From Flavobacterium denitrificans DSM 15936 (GTDB lineage: Bacteria; Bacteroidota; Bacteroidia; Flavobacteriales; Flavobacteriaceae): 64,000 nt of DNA. The stretch's first letter is position 1; each line of letters starts with the position of its first letter. Below the pieces are notes generated by a model that saw nothing but the letters and a program-made list of their open reading frames with translations, was not told where the DNA came from and did not search any database. Position numbers and translations under genes: made by a program. The DNA is taken from assembly GCF_000425445.1 (NCBI RefSeq), contig NZ_AUDL01000012.1:186001-250000 (forward strand). Direction: 5' to 3'. Of this stretch, positions 53,291 to 61,796 are shown piece after piece.

Positions 53291-53337
53291 CTAATTTCCA
53301 TAAGTTCACAAACTGACTGCGACTGCGACTGTAAACT

Positions 53338-53366
53338 AAAAAAAGCTCCGTAGGAGCTTTTTTATC
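53338..53366 (-). terminator. terminator of the sorting-domain gene
   Basis: The stem aaagctcc-gta-ggagctttttt overlaps the stop codon end at 53362. T-runs occur on both sides. Confidence 0.7.
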
Positions 53367-53700
53367 TTATAATGAGTTTTCGAGTTGCTGAGGCATTTTC
53401 TTCACTTATTTTGATGATATAAACGCCTGGCACCAAATCTGCAACGCTTAGTTCTCGTGAAGTCAAATGTGTTTGTAATACTTTTTTACCCAGAAGATCA
53501 AAGATGATGATTTCTTTTTCCAAATCATTTTTAGTCGAAATATATACTTTTCCGTTAGTGACTGGGTTAGGATACAAGCTTAGACCCTCAATAGAAGTAG
53601 ATTCTTGAGGTTTTGGTAATTGCTTACTATCTTGCGCCGAGACACTTACAGTAAAGAAAAAAGCCAATAAGAATGTAATATAAAAGTAGTTTTTTGCCAT
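53362..53700 (-). CDS. T9SS type A sorting-domain protein, nearly stand-alone C-terminal domain
   Basis: I chose the ATG at 53700, giving a signal peptide (about 1-23, ending VSVSAQ); a longer frame adds a hydrophobic leader. The remaining 89 residues are only a linker (DSKQLPKPQESTSIEG) and a T9SS sorting domain (LSLYPNPVTNGKVYIS, IIIFDLLGKKVLQT, LVPGVYIIKI, ATRKLIIR at the end). Such domains normally sit at the C-terminus of a secreted protein and are removed by PorU. Here there is no passenger. The gene is next to a beta-helix-like lipoprotein gene. Confidence 0.85.
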   Translation of the reverse strand: MAKNYFYITFLLAFFFTVSVSAQDSKQLPKPQESTSIEGLSLYPNPVTNGKVYISTKNDLEKEIIIFDLLGKKVLQTHLTSRELSVADLVPGVYIIKISEENASATRKLIIR

Positions 53701-53750
53701 CGCATTTATTTGGATAAGTAAATATACAAAAAAAATTACAAAAATTACGC

Positions 53751-53786
53751 CAAAAAAAAACATCCTAAATATTTAGGATGTTTTTA
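53751..53786 (-). terminator. 20-bp palindromic terminator of the beta-helix lipoprotein gene
   Basis: catcctaaatatttaggatg (53761-53780) is a perfect palindrome, with an A-run on the left and T-run on the right. It separates the lipoprotein gene from the sorting-domain gene. Confidence 0.75.
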
Positions 53787-53809
53787 ACAATTATATGTTT
53801 TCTAACAGA

Positions 53810-54988
53810 TTAGAAACCTACTGACCATCCAGCAGCCCATGTTGGTTGAGCAATACCGTTTCCAGCTCCAGTTGCAGTTGCAGACTCAGTAATAACACCT
53901 GCTACACTAGTTGAAGTTCCGTCTGTTTTCTTTCCTTTAGTTTTTGTAGGTACATCAGCAACAAATAATATGTTAGCCACTTTTAAGTCTGTACCAACGA
54001 AAGCAATAGTTTCATCGTTTTCAACATCAACACCAGTTGCCCAAGCACTTACTACTACGTTAGTGATTTTTGCTTTAGTACCTCTTCTTAATTTGATAGC
54101 TTGGTTTTCAGCGAAGTTAGCAACAGCTGCAGTACTTCCAGGACCAACAAGAGTTAAATTTGTGATAGTTGGGTTAGAGATTGGAGTAAATCCGTATCCA
54201 AACTCGAAGTTATCAGCTTCAATTCCTCTGTTTCCTTTTCCGAAATCTAATTTACCGTACCAGTTTTCATTTGTTCCGCTCCATCCTTCAGTCCAGTCAA
54301 ATTGGTCATCTTCGTTACCGATAGAAATCAAGTTTCTTGTGTTTACAGTTCCTCCGAAGAATTCAAATCCGTCGTCAGCTCCGTAATAAGCTTGTACGTT
54401 TTCAACAGTTGTACCAGAACCAACTCCGAAGAATGAAAGTCCGTTGAATTCTTTTTCAGTATTGAAAGCAGCACCAGCGTACTCAATTCTTAAATATTTA
54501 ATAGAACCTGAATTATCATTAGCAACAGTTCCTCCGTAAGTCAATTCAGCAACCTCAGATGTAGCTGTGCTTGCACCTCCGCTTACACGGTTGATTGGCG
54601 CTTTACCACAAATTACTAATCCACCCCATTTTCCAGCAGCTTTAGTTGTAGCAGTCATGATAACTGGTTTAGCAGCTGTACCGTTTACGTTGATTTTACC
54701 ACCTTGAGCAACTGCGATATAAGATGCAGTTCCGCTTGTTCCTTCAATTGTTGTTCCAGCAGGAATTGTCAAAGTAGCACCATTTTCTACTTTAATAGCT
54801 CCAGTCAACTTGTATGTTTTCGTTGCATCAAGTATTACTTCACCATCAGTGATTTTTCCTTGAAAATTAGCAGGGTCTGCTGTAAACGAAGAAGTTGGTT
54901 TTTTATCATCATCATTAGAAGAACAGCTTGTAAGCAAAACTCCAGATAAAGCAAAAACTGTAACGAAATTTAAAATTGATTTTTTCAT
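53810..54988 (-). CDS. beta-helix-like surface lipoprotein, Pho-box regulated
   Basis: The 392-aa protein has a lipoprotein signal (Cys22, followed by SSNDDDKK; the ATG at 54988 was chosen to give it). The rest is rich in G, T, N and short hydrophobic repeats such as GATLTIPAGTTIEGTSGTASYIAVAQGGKINVNGTAAKPVIMTA, typical of right-handed beta-helix surface proteins. It contains DDGFEFFGGTVNTRNLISIGNEDDQFDW. It lies downstream of the TonB receptor gene with its own promoter and Pho box-like repeats at 55028-55072. It could be the surface partner of that receptor in phosphate-compound capture. Confidence 0.7.
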   Translation of the reverse strand: MKKSILNFVTVFALSGVLLTSCSSNDDDKKPTSSFTADPANFQGKITDGEVILDATKTYKLTGAIKVENGATLTIPAGTTIEGTSGTASYIAVAQGGKINVNGTAAKPVIMTATTKAAGKWGGLVICGKAPINRVSGGASTATSEVAELTYGGTVANDNSGSIKYLRIEYAGAAFNTEKEFNGLSFFGVGSGTTVENVQAYYGADDGFEFFGGTVNTRNLISIGNEDDQFDWTEGWSGTNENWYGKLDFGKGNRGIEADNFEFGYGFTPISNPTITNLTLVGPGSTAAVANFAENQAIKLRRGTKAKITNVVVSAWATGVDVENDETIAFVGTDLKVANILFVADVPTKTKGKKTDGTSTSVAGVITESATATGAGNGIAQPTWAAGWSVGF

Positions 54989-55027
54989 AATCGTTTTAAT
55001 AATTTTTTTTGTGTTTAATTTCTGTTG

Positions 55028-55072
55028 CAAAGATGGATCAGAAATCCTTTCTGGATGTTAAGCCACTGTAAT
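55028..55072 (-). promoter_or_regulatory. Pho box-like promoter of the beta-helix lipoprotein gene
   Basis: On the minus strand the -7 element CATCTTTG lies at 55035-55028. TTAACA (55061-55056) and ATTACA (55072-55067) follow at 11-bp spacing, starting 28 and 39 bases from the edge of the -7 element; the unit at +17 is degenerate. The register is the same as at the porin and TonB receptor promoters. Confidence 0.5.
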
Positions 55073-55149
55073 TGTTAGTTTAATAAAATGAATATTTTGT
55101 ATTAATTCAATGTTAACTTGTTAAGAGAATATTTTTAGGGAAAAGAGCA

Positions 55150-55184
55150 AAAAAAAAGAGACAGCTTAAAGCTGCCTCTTTTTT
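55150..55184 (-). terminator. terminator of the TonB receptor gene
   Basis: agagacagcttaaagctgcctct forms a hairpin with an A-run leftward and T-run rightward, 20 bases past the stop at 55206. Confidence 0.7.
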
Positions 55185-55205
55185 ACTAATTCAAATATTT
55201 TTAGC

Positions 55206-57980
55206 TTAAAACTCGTAGCTAAATTGTAGGCTTAAGTTTAATCCTTTTTTGTAGCTCAAAACACTTACGTCTCCTGTTTTGTTTTCTTGAACTCTGTCTA
55301 TAGTTGGATCAAGAATGTTTTTTACTAAGAAACCAAGGCTGTAGTTTTTGTTCAATTTTGATTTTGCAATGAAGTCTAATGAACCAACTGCTTTGTCAAC
55401 TAAATCACCTTTTTCTAATGTACCAATTGCGTTTACTCGGTCAGAGAAATAATTGTAGGCTAAAGTTGTAGTCAAATTGCTTTTTTTGTCATTCCACTCG
55501 TTGTAGAAAGATAAATCAGCATTTAATAACAAAGGAGATGCTCCTGTAAATTTGCCTTTTGTATTAGTGAAAGTAGTTGGGCGTGTTCCTTCTGTTTCTT
55601 CTTGAACTTTAGCATCGTTTAATTCTTGTTCGCTATATAAATACGATACGTTGATTCCTCCAGTCAATTTTTTAGCATTTTCACTGTCAAAAGTAAAAAG
55701 TGTTTTCTTGTATTCTAACTCAGCACCTGCTACATAACCGTAATCTCCAGAGTTTACGTAAGAGATGTCATTTGTAGAAGAGTTGATAACCACCTCGTTG
55801 ATAGGGTTTAAGATGTATTTTCCGAAACCTGTTATAGAAAGAACTTCATCGCTGTTAGGGAATATTTCCCATTTTAAGTCAAAGTTGTAATCATCTGAAG
55901 CATATAAAAATGGGTTACCAATTTTAGCTTGTAAAAATTCCTCGTAGATAAAAGGAGATCTTTCTTTGAACTGCGGAAGCGTATATGTTTTGCTGAATCC
56001 AAAACGTAAATTTTGTTTTTCGTTAAGTTCATATTTCAGTACCAAACTTGGCAAGAAAGCTGTTTTTTCTAAATTATCACTGCCTCCAGCTGGATCTAAC
56101 TGCGTGCTCCAATCAACTGTTTGTGTAATAACTTCAGCTCTTAATCCTAAAACTGCCGTTAATTTGCTATTGAATTTGTATTCTGTGTTTAAGTAACCGC
56201 CATTGATTGTCAATTCACCTGTGTAAGTTTGCGGATCAAGTGCATTTGGTACTTCTGGTCCTCCACGGAAAGTAGAAATCGTAAAGAAGTTGTTGTCCAG
56301 GTTTTGTTGGTTGTAGAATAAATCCAAGTTGTTTGGATCTACGATATCACCTGTGTGCGAAACTGGGAATGTTGTGGTTTTAAAGTTGAATTGAGTTGCC
56401 TCGAAATCTCTATTTTTAAATCTTCCATTGTAACCAACAGTGAATTTTCCTTTGTAATCTCCTTCTTCGTTTTTGTTGAATTTGTAGTTTACAGATAAAT
56501 TTGCTGCCAATTCGTTTTCCTTTAAAGTTTGGAAATAACGGTGGTTATTTGGTGCTGACTGAGAGTTGATTACATATCCTTCAGGCAAAAGATTCATAGT
56601 GTTATATGTTCTGTCTGGAATGTCTTGTTTTACAGTATTGAAAGAACCTCCCCAGTTGAATGTGCTTCTTTCGCTTAATTTATGTTCTCCTAATAATTGG
56701 TTAACCCATAAAGCAGATTTCTCATATTCATTTCTTCGGATGTATCCGTTTCCTTCGTTTGCTAAGTCAACAATGTAACCTCTTGATTCTTCTTTTCTTT
56801 GTGTAGATGTATTGATGAATAAAGTGTTGAAGTTGATTTTGTTGTTGCTGTTGATTTTGTATGCAGCATTAAACATTGCAGTAGTATTTGTGTTGTATGA
56901 AAGATAGTTGTAGTCTAGATCTTTTCCGGCAACACCAGCAGCATTAACGCTTCCTCTTGCAATACCTTCTGTTCTTGAAGCATATTCATTTGTGAAAGAT
57001 GCTGTACCGAAGATGTTGATTTTTCCTTCTTCACCAACAGTGTAAGAGTCACCACCTGAAATTCCGAATGAACCTCCAATTGGTGTTTTTTTGTCAAATT
57101 GCAAAGTACCATAATTGTATTCTGTCAAAGGATTGTTTGGGATTTCAGCTTTACTGAATCCGAAAGCGTTTGGTCCTTTTTGCAAAGTAAAATTGTTTTC
57201 GGTAATTGCGTTCGTATTTATTTTTGATTCAAAATCAATTTTCAAAAATCCGTTTCCTTTGTAGTCTTTTGAAACGATATCAACATTTCCTCCAGCAAAA
57301 TCTCCAAAGAATTTTCCGTTGTATACTTTGTCGATAGAAACGTACTCAATAATGTCCGTTGAGAAAATATCTAGATTGATGTTTTTCTTTTCAGGATCGT
57401 TTGAAGGAATCGGAAGTCCGTTCATAGTTGTCGAGTTGTAACGGTCTCCCAAACCTCTCACAAAAATGTTGTTTGTTCCTTCTTGTTTTGTAATACCAGT
57501 AGTTTTTACAACTGCATTAGCAACATCACTAACCCCTTTTTTAGAAAGTTCTTGTGCTCCAATTGCTTGTTTGATATCAACAGCATTTTTTTGTTCCAAT
57601 AAAAGAGCCGTTTCTTTTTGTTTGTTTACAGCGGCTGATTTTACAACAACATCTTTAAGAGTATAGCTTCCTGATGAAAGTATTTGGTTTACAGTAACTG
57701 TTTCGCCAGCTTTTACCGTTACAGGTTTTTCTACAGATTCATATCCTACGAAACTAAAAATAATTGTATAAGTTCCAGGATTTACACTCAACGAATATTT
57801 TCCGTCAATGTCAGTGTTGGCACTAATACTTGTCCCTTTTAATAAAACATTTGCAAAAGGAAGCGAAGCATTGTTTGATTCTTTGTCGGTTAATACACCA
57901 GAAATCGTACCTTTGTTTTGCGCGATCGAAATCGAACAGATAAATAATGTGATTAATAGAAATTTTAAATTGAATTTCAT
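55206..57980 (-). CDS. TonB-dependent receptor with CarboxypepD_reg domain, Pho-box regulated
   Basis: I chose the ATG at 57980, giving the signal peptide MKFNLKFLLITLFICSISIAQ; a longer frame adds 11 residues. The 924-aa protein has a CarboxypepD_reg-like domain (about 22-105), a plug (DVANAVVKTTGITKQEGTNNIFVRGLGDRYNSTTMNGLPIPSND), and a barrel ending SLQFSYEF. It should import a compound across the outer membrane using TonB. Its promoter carries three Pho box-like units (58028-58055). It is divergent from phoB. Phosphate or an organophosphate is the likely substrate. Confidence 0.8.
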   Translation of the reverse strand: MKFNLKFLLITLFICSISIAQNKGTISGVLTDKESNNASLPFANVLLKGTSISANTDIDGKYSLSVNPGTYTIIFSFVGYESVEKPVTVKAGETVTVNQILSSGSYTLKDVVVKSAAVNKQKETALLLEQKNAVDIKQAIGAQELSKKGVSDVANAVVKTTGITKQEGTNNIFVRGLGDRYNSTTMNGLPIPSNDPEKKNINLDIFSTDIIEYVSIDKVYNGKFFGDFAGGNVDIVSKDYKGNGFLKIDFESKINTNAITENNFTLQKGPNAFGFSKAEIPNNPLTEYNYGTLQFDKKTPIGGSFGISGGDSYTVGEEGKINIFGTASFTNEYASRTEGIARGSVNAAGVAGKDLDYNYLSYNTNTTAMFNAAYKINSNNKINFNTLFINTSTQRKEESRGYIVDLANEGNGYIRRNEYEKSALWVNQLLGEHKLSERSTFNWGGSFNTVKQDIPDRTYNTMNLLPEGYVINSQSAPNNHRYFQTLKENELAANLSVNYKFNKNEEGDYKGKFTVGYNGRFKNRDFEATQFNFKTTTFPVSHTGDIVDPNNLDLFYNQQNLDNNFFTISTFRGGPEVPNALDPQTYTGELTINGGYLNTEYKFNSKLTAVLGLRAEVITQTVDWSTQLDPAGGSDNLEKTAFLPSLVLKYELNEKQNLRFGFSKTYTLPQFKERSPFIYEEFLQAKIGNPFLYASDDYNFDLKWEIFPNSDEVLSITGFGKYILNPINEVVINSSTNDISYVNSGDYGYVAGAELEYKKTLFTFDSENAKKLTGGINVSYLYSEQELNDAKVQEETEGTRPTTFTNTKGKFTGASPLLLNADLSFYNEWNDKKSNLTTTLAYNYFSDRVNAIGTLEKGDLVDKAVGSLDFIAKSKLNKNYSLGFLVKNILDPTIDRVQENKTGDVSVLSYKKGLNLSLQFSYEF

Positions 57981-58010
57981 TTTCAGTGTTGTGTTTAATT
58001 TATTTTGGTG

Positions 58011-58055
58011 CAAAGAAAGACACGCATTGTAAAGTTCATGTTAGCCACTTGTTAT
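58011..58055 (-). promoter_or_regulatory. Pho box-like promoter of the TonB receptor gene
   Basis: The minus strand has a -7 element TTTCTTTG (58018-58011), then TTTACA (58033-58028), CTAACA (58044-58039) and ATAACA (58055-58050) at exact 11-bp steps. Spacing from the -7 element to the first unit is 9 bases, as at the porin. Confidence 0.5.
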
Positions 58056-58214
58056 GTTTTTGTGTTGTCAAGATTATCAAATTGTTACCAGATTAAATTA
58101 CCGTTAACCGTAATTTTTAACGGTTGTTTTATTACTATATTTACGCTGTGAAATAAAAAACATCGAATATATATTAAGGAAATTTGATGTTAAAAATCTC
58201 AATTTTTGCTATTT

Positions 58215-58898
58215 ATGAAAAAAACACAAACCAAGATTTTATTAGTTGACGATGAACCAGATATCTTAGAAATCGTTGGCTATAACCTTGCTCAAGAAGG
58301 CTATCAAATTGTAACAGCTTCTAATGGAAAAGAAGCTATAGCAAAGGCTCAGAAAGAATTGCCAGAATTAATCATTATGGACGTAATGATGGCCGAAATG
58401 GACGGGATGGAAGCTTGTGAACACATCAGAAAAATTCCAGAACTAAATAATGTTATCATAACATTCTTAACTGCACGAAGTGAAGATTATTCGCAAGTAG
58501 CTGGTTTCGATGCTGGTGCTGATGACTATATTACAAAACCAATAAAACCAAAATTGTTGGTCAGCAAAGTAAAGGCTTTGTTAAGAAGGTTAAAAGAACA
58601 AGAAATCGTTACAGATACTATAAATGTTGGCGGAATCGAGATTAACCGTGAAGAATACAAAATCATAAAAGGCAATGTCGAAATTGCTTTGCCAAGAAAA
58701 GAATTCGAATTGTTCTATTTGTTGGCTTCTAAGCCTGGAAAAGTTTTTAAAAGAGATGAAATCCTTGATAAAGTTTGGGGTAACGAAGTAGTTGTTGGCG
58801 GAAGAACAATCGATGTACACATTAGAAAACTTCGCGAAAAAATCGGTGAAGACCTTTTTAAAACCATAAAAGGTGTTGGTTATAAATTCGAAGTGTAA
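58215..58898 (+). CDS. phoB: PhoB-like OmpR-family response regulator
   Basis: I chose the ATG at 58215; a TTG start would add three residues. The 227-aa protein has a receiver domain (ILLVDDEPDI, phospho-Asp in IIMDVMMAEMDG, KP in DYITKPIKPKLL) and a winged-helix trans_reg_C domain (FKRDEILDKVWGNEVVVGGRTIDVHIRKLREKIG ... IKGVGYKFEV). Its pairing with the PhoR-like kinase and phosphate porin supports PhoB. It lies divergently from a Pho box-like TonB receptor gene. Confidence 0.82.
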   Translation: MKKTQTKILLVDDEPDILEIVGYNLAQEGYQIVTASNGKEAIAKAQKELPELIIMDVMMAEMDGMEACEHIRKIPELNNVIITFLTARSEDYSQVAGFDAGADDYITKPIKPKLLVSKVKALLRRLKEQEIVTDTINVGGIEINREEYKIIKGNVEIALPRKEFELFYLLASKPGKVFKRDEILDKVWGNEVVVGGRTIDVHIRKLREKIGEDLFKTIKGVGYKFEV

Positions 58899-58905
58899 AT
58901 TTGAA

Positions 58906-59066
58906 CCATATAAGTGATATAAGTTCATTTAAATTGTAACCTAATATATCAATCAAAATTTATCTTTGTCAAAGTTCCGAACTTTGACAAAGATTTCTTT
59001 TTTAAGTTCTTATGTAAATCCATATGATTAAGTTTAGCTTTAAATGAACTTATATAACTCATATGG
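58906..59066. repeat. nested inverted repeat between phoB and phoR
   Basis: The arms 58906-58933 (ccatataagtgatataag...) and 59040-59066 match about 25 of 28 bases as reverse complements. Inside, atctttgtcaaag and ctttgacaaagat (about 58962-58995) form a second hairpin. It lies in the ~200-bp phoB-phoR gap. Confidence 0.65.
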
Positions 59067-59101
59067 TAAAAAAATAATATTTTAATGGTTTAATATTTTC
59101 A

Positions 59102-60181
59102 ATGAAAATCAATTTTAAAAAAACATACAAATTTGCAATTAAGTCGGCATTGTATATAAGTCTGTTTTCAACAGGATTTGTGTTGATGCTGATGTCTTTG
59201 TTTTATAAAAACCAGCTGAAACATCAAATTGCTTTTGGAATAGTATTCATAATTTCAATTTATATTTTCTCGTTTTTAGTGCTCCAATATCGCGTAGAAC
59301 GCTTTATATATAGAAGAGTCAAAAAGATTTACGATGAGGTTTCGTTATTAGAATCGACACCGCTTATCAATCAGCCTATTACGACAGATATGGAAACGCT
59401 TTCACGAGAAGTAAAAAAGTTTGCAACTGATAAAAAGCTAGAAATCGAAATGCTCGAAATTCGAGAACAATATCGACGAGAGTTTCTAGGAAACGTTTCG
59501 CACGAATTAAAAACGCCTTTATTTACCGTTCAAGGTTATGTTTCGACTTTGCTTGACGGAGCAATGGATGACAAACACATTCGCAAAAAATACTTAAAGC
59601 GAGCCGAAAAAGGTGTAGAGCGTCTTATCTATATAGTGGAAGATTTAGATATGATCACCAAATTAGAATCGGGTGATTTGGATTTGAATATGACCGATTT
59701 TGATATTGTTGAGTTGATTCAAAATGTTTTTGATTTATTAGAAATGAAAGCCGATAAAAAGAAAATCAAATTGGCTTTTGAAAGCAAAAACGTTCAATCG
59801 GTTATTATTCGTGGAGATCAAGACAGAATTCAACAGGTTTTAGAAAACTTGATTGTGAACTCAATTAAATATGGAAAAGAAGGCGGTTTGACTGAAGTTG
59901 GCGTTGTAAATCTAACCAAGAAAAAAGTCTTGATCCGAATCAGTGATAATGGGGAAGGAGTTGAAAAGCAGAACATTTCGAGACTTTTTGAACGTTTTTA
60001 TAGAGTTGACAAAAGCGGAACTCGTTCTGAAGGCGGTTCTGGTTTAGGATTGGCAATTGTAAAACATATTATTGAGGCTCATAAAGAGAAAGTTTATGTA
60101 GAAAGTGAGTTCGGAATAGGGTCTGAATTTTCTTTTACTCTCGAAAAAGCGAATAAAACGACTAAAACTGAAGTTAAATAA
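59102..60181 (+). CDS. phoR: PhoR-like sensor histidine kinase
   Basis: The 359-aa protein has two N-terminal membrane spans (about 12-34 and 40-62), a HisKA domain with FLGNVSHELKTPLFTVQGY (phospho-His), and HATPase motifs NLIVNSIKYG, ISDNGEGV, FERFYRVDKSGTRSEGGSGLGLAIVKHI. There is no PAS domain, as in Bacteroidetes PhoR. It should phosphorylate PhoB when phosphate is scarce. It is followed by the phosphate porin gene. Confidence 0.82.
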   Translation: MKINFKKTYKFAIKSALYISLFSTGFVLMLMSLFYKNQLKHQIAFGIVFIISIYIFSFLVLQYRVERFIYRRVKKIYDEVSLLESTPLINQPITTDMETLSREVKKFATDKKLEIEMLEIREQYRREFLGNVSHELKTPLFTVQGYVSTLLDGAMDDKHIRKKYLKRAEKGVERLIYIVEDLDMITKLESGDLDLNMTDFDIVELIQNVFDLLEMKADKKKIKLAFESKNVQSVIIRGDQDRIQQVLENLIVNSIKYGKEGGLTEVGVVNLTKKKVLIRISDNGEGVEKQNISRLFERFYRVDKSGTRSEGGSGLGLAIVKHIIEAHKEKVYVESEFGIGSEFSFTLEKANKTTKTEVK

Positions 60182-60275
60182 TTGTTAGTTGGATTTCTCT
60201 AAAAGCCGTAAAATAAGTGTTTTAACAATAAAGAAACATTAGGCTTCTGTGCCTAATATTAAATTTTTATTATAG

Positions 60276-60319
60276 TAACATCTGGTTAATGATTTGTTAA
60301 CATAGGTGATACATCTTTG
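60276..60319 (+). promoter_or_regulatory. Pho box-like promoter of the phosphate porin gene
   Basis: Units TAACA (60276-60280), TAATG (60287-60291) and TAACA (60298-60302) are exactly 11 bp apart. The last is followed after 9 bases by a -7-like element CATCTTTG (60312-60319). This is 28 bases before the porin ATG. Confidence 0.55.
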
Positions 60320-60346
60320 CATCCTGAAACTAAGGGTAAAAGAAAA

Positions 60347-61657
60347 ATGATAAAAAAAATAGTTCTTGTGATGACAATATTGCTTACAGTAGCAATGAAT
60401 GCGCAAGATGTAAATCAGCAAAATGTAAACAAGCAAGAGGTAAAAAACGAAGTACTTCGTATTTTGGATTCGATCAATAAAGCAAAACTTCCAGAAACTA
60501 AATCTGGAGGAGGAATTGAAGAACATTGGTATGACAAAATTTCTTTAAGAGGTTATGCGCAAATTAGATACAATGGTTTGTTTTCTACAAATGACAAAGT
60601 TACTTGCGACCAGTGTGACAGATCTTGGGGAACAACGTCAACAGCACCTGATGCGAAAGCAAACAACGGACTTTTTATTCGTCGTGCACGTTTAGTATTT
60701 TCGGGCCAGGTTCATCCAAATGTTTTCTTTTATTTCCAACCTGATTTTGCCAGCTCGCCAGTTACCGGAATTCAAAATTTCGTTCAAATTCGCGACTTGT
60801 ACTTTGATCTTTCTTTTGACAAGCAAAGAGAATACCGTGTTCGTGTAGGACAAAGTAAAATCCCGTATGGATTTATCAACATGCAGTCAAGTTCACAACG
60901 TTTAACATTGGATCGTGCAGATGCAATCAATAGCTCAATAGCAAATGAACGTGATTTAGGGATTATTTTTTATTGGGCGCCTGCCGAAATCAGAAAGCGT
61001 TTTGAAATGTTAGTAAAAGATGGCTACAAAGGCTCAGGAGATTTTGGTGTATTTGCATTCGGAGTTTATAATGGTCAAATTGCTAACAAAATTGATGCAA
61101 ACAGAGATTTGAATGTTGTAGCCAGAGTATCATATCCTTTTGTAATTGGAAGCCAGATTATTGAACCAGGAATTCAGGCTTATGATGGTAAATGGGCTTT
61201 TACAGACGAAATTTCTACAGGCGTAATTGTTAATGATCCAAAGTATGTGAAAGATGAAAGAATTGGGGCAACTTTTGTTTTGTATCCAAAACCTTTCGGG
61301 ATCCAAACTGAATACAATATTGGTAAGGGACCACGTTATAATCCTGCAACAAATACTGTTGACGAATCAAGTTTAAATGGTGGATATATTTTGCTGAATT
61401 ATAAATGGGATATCAAAAAACAACATATCTATCCTTATGCACAATTTCAGTATTATGACGGTGGCAAGAAATATGAAAAAGATGCAAGAAGTTATGTTGT
61501 AAGAGATTATCAATTTGGTATCGAATGGCAACCAATCAAAGCATTAGAATTGACAGCAGAATATGTTGTAGCCGATAGAAATTATGTAGACAGTGCCCGC
61601 CCAATCAACAGACAACAAGGTAATCTATTGCGCTTGCAGGCACAGTTTAATTTCTAA
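60347..61657 (+). CDS. phosphate-selective porin O/P family
   Basis: I chose the ATG at 60347, giving the signal peptide MIKKIVLVMTILLTVAMNAQ; a longer frame adds 10 residues. The 436-aa protein has the OprO/OprP-type barrel: SLRGYAQIRYNGLF, PNVFFYFQPDFAS, LYFDLSFDKQREYRVRVGQSKIPYGF, RDLGIIFYW, and a C-terminal barrel strand ending RLQAQFNF. It forms an outer-membrane channel for phosphate or polyphosphate. Its place after phoB-phoR and the Pho box-like promoter fit phosphate starvation induction. Confidence 0.85.
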   Translation: MIKKIVLVMTILLTVAMNAQDVNQQNVNKQEVKNEVLRILDSINKAKLPETKSGGGIEEHWYDKISLRGYAQIRYNGLFSTNDKVTCDQCDRSWGTTSTAPDAKANNGLFIRRARLVFSGQVHPNVFFYFQPDFASSPVTGIQNFVQIRDLYFDLSFDKQREYRVRVGQSKIPYGFINMQSSSQRLTLDRADAINSSIANERDLGIIFYWAPAEIRKRFEMLVKDGYKGSGDFGVFAFGVYNGQIANKIDANRDLNVVARVSYPFVIGSQIIEPGIQAYDGKWAFTDEISTGVIVNDPKYVKDERIGATFVLYPKPFGIQTEYNIGKGPRYNPATNTVDESSLNGGYILLNYKWDIKKQHIYPYAQFQYYDGGKKYEKDARSYVVRDYQFGIEWQPIKALELTAEYVVADRNYVDSARPINRQQGNLLRLQAQFNF

Positions 61658-61667
61658 AAAAATAAAT

Positions 61668-61785
61668 AAAAAATCCGTATTATCAGCGTATTCACCATAG
61701 TGAATCCGTTTAATCAGTGTTCCAATGTAGACGCAGATTAAACGGATTTGCATTTGCAAAAGCGTTGATTAATACGGATTTTTTT
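61668..61785. terminator. nested palindrome between porin and glycosyltransferase genes
   Basis: aaaaaatccgtattatcagcg at the left pairs with the reverse complement ending at about 61783, and inner arms (gaatccgtttaatc, gattaaacggatt) form a second stem. It lies between convergent genes and is likely a bidirectional terminator. Confidence 0.65.
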
Positions 61786-61796
61786 ATTGGTGAAAA

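Noticed and set aside
58098..58143. Pho box before phoB itself
   Set aside because: TTACC/TAACC/TAACG phrases near 58098-58122 are not at 11-bp spacing and do not fit the register seen in the other three promoters.
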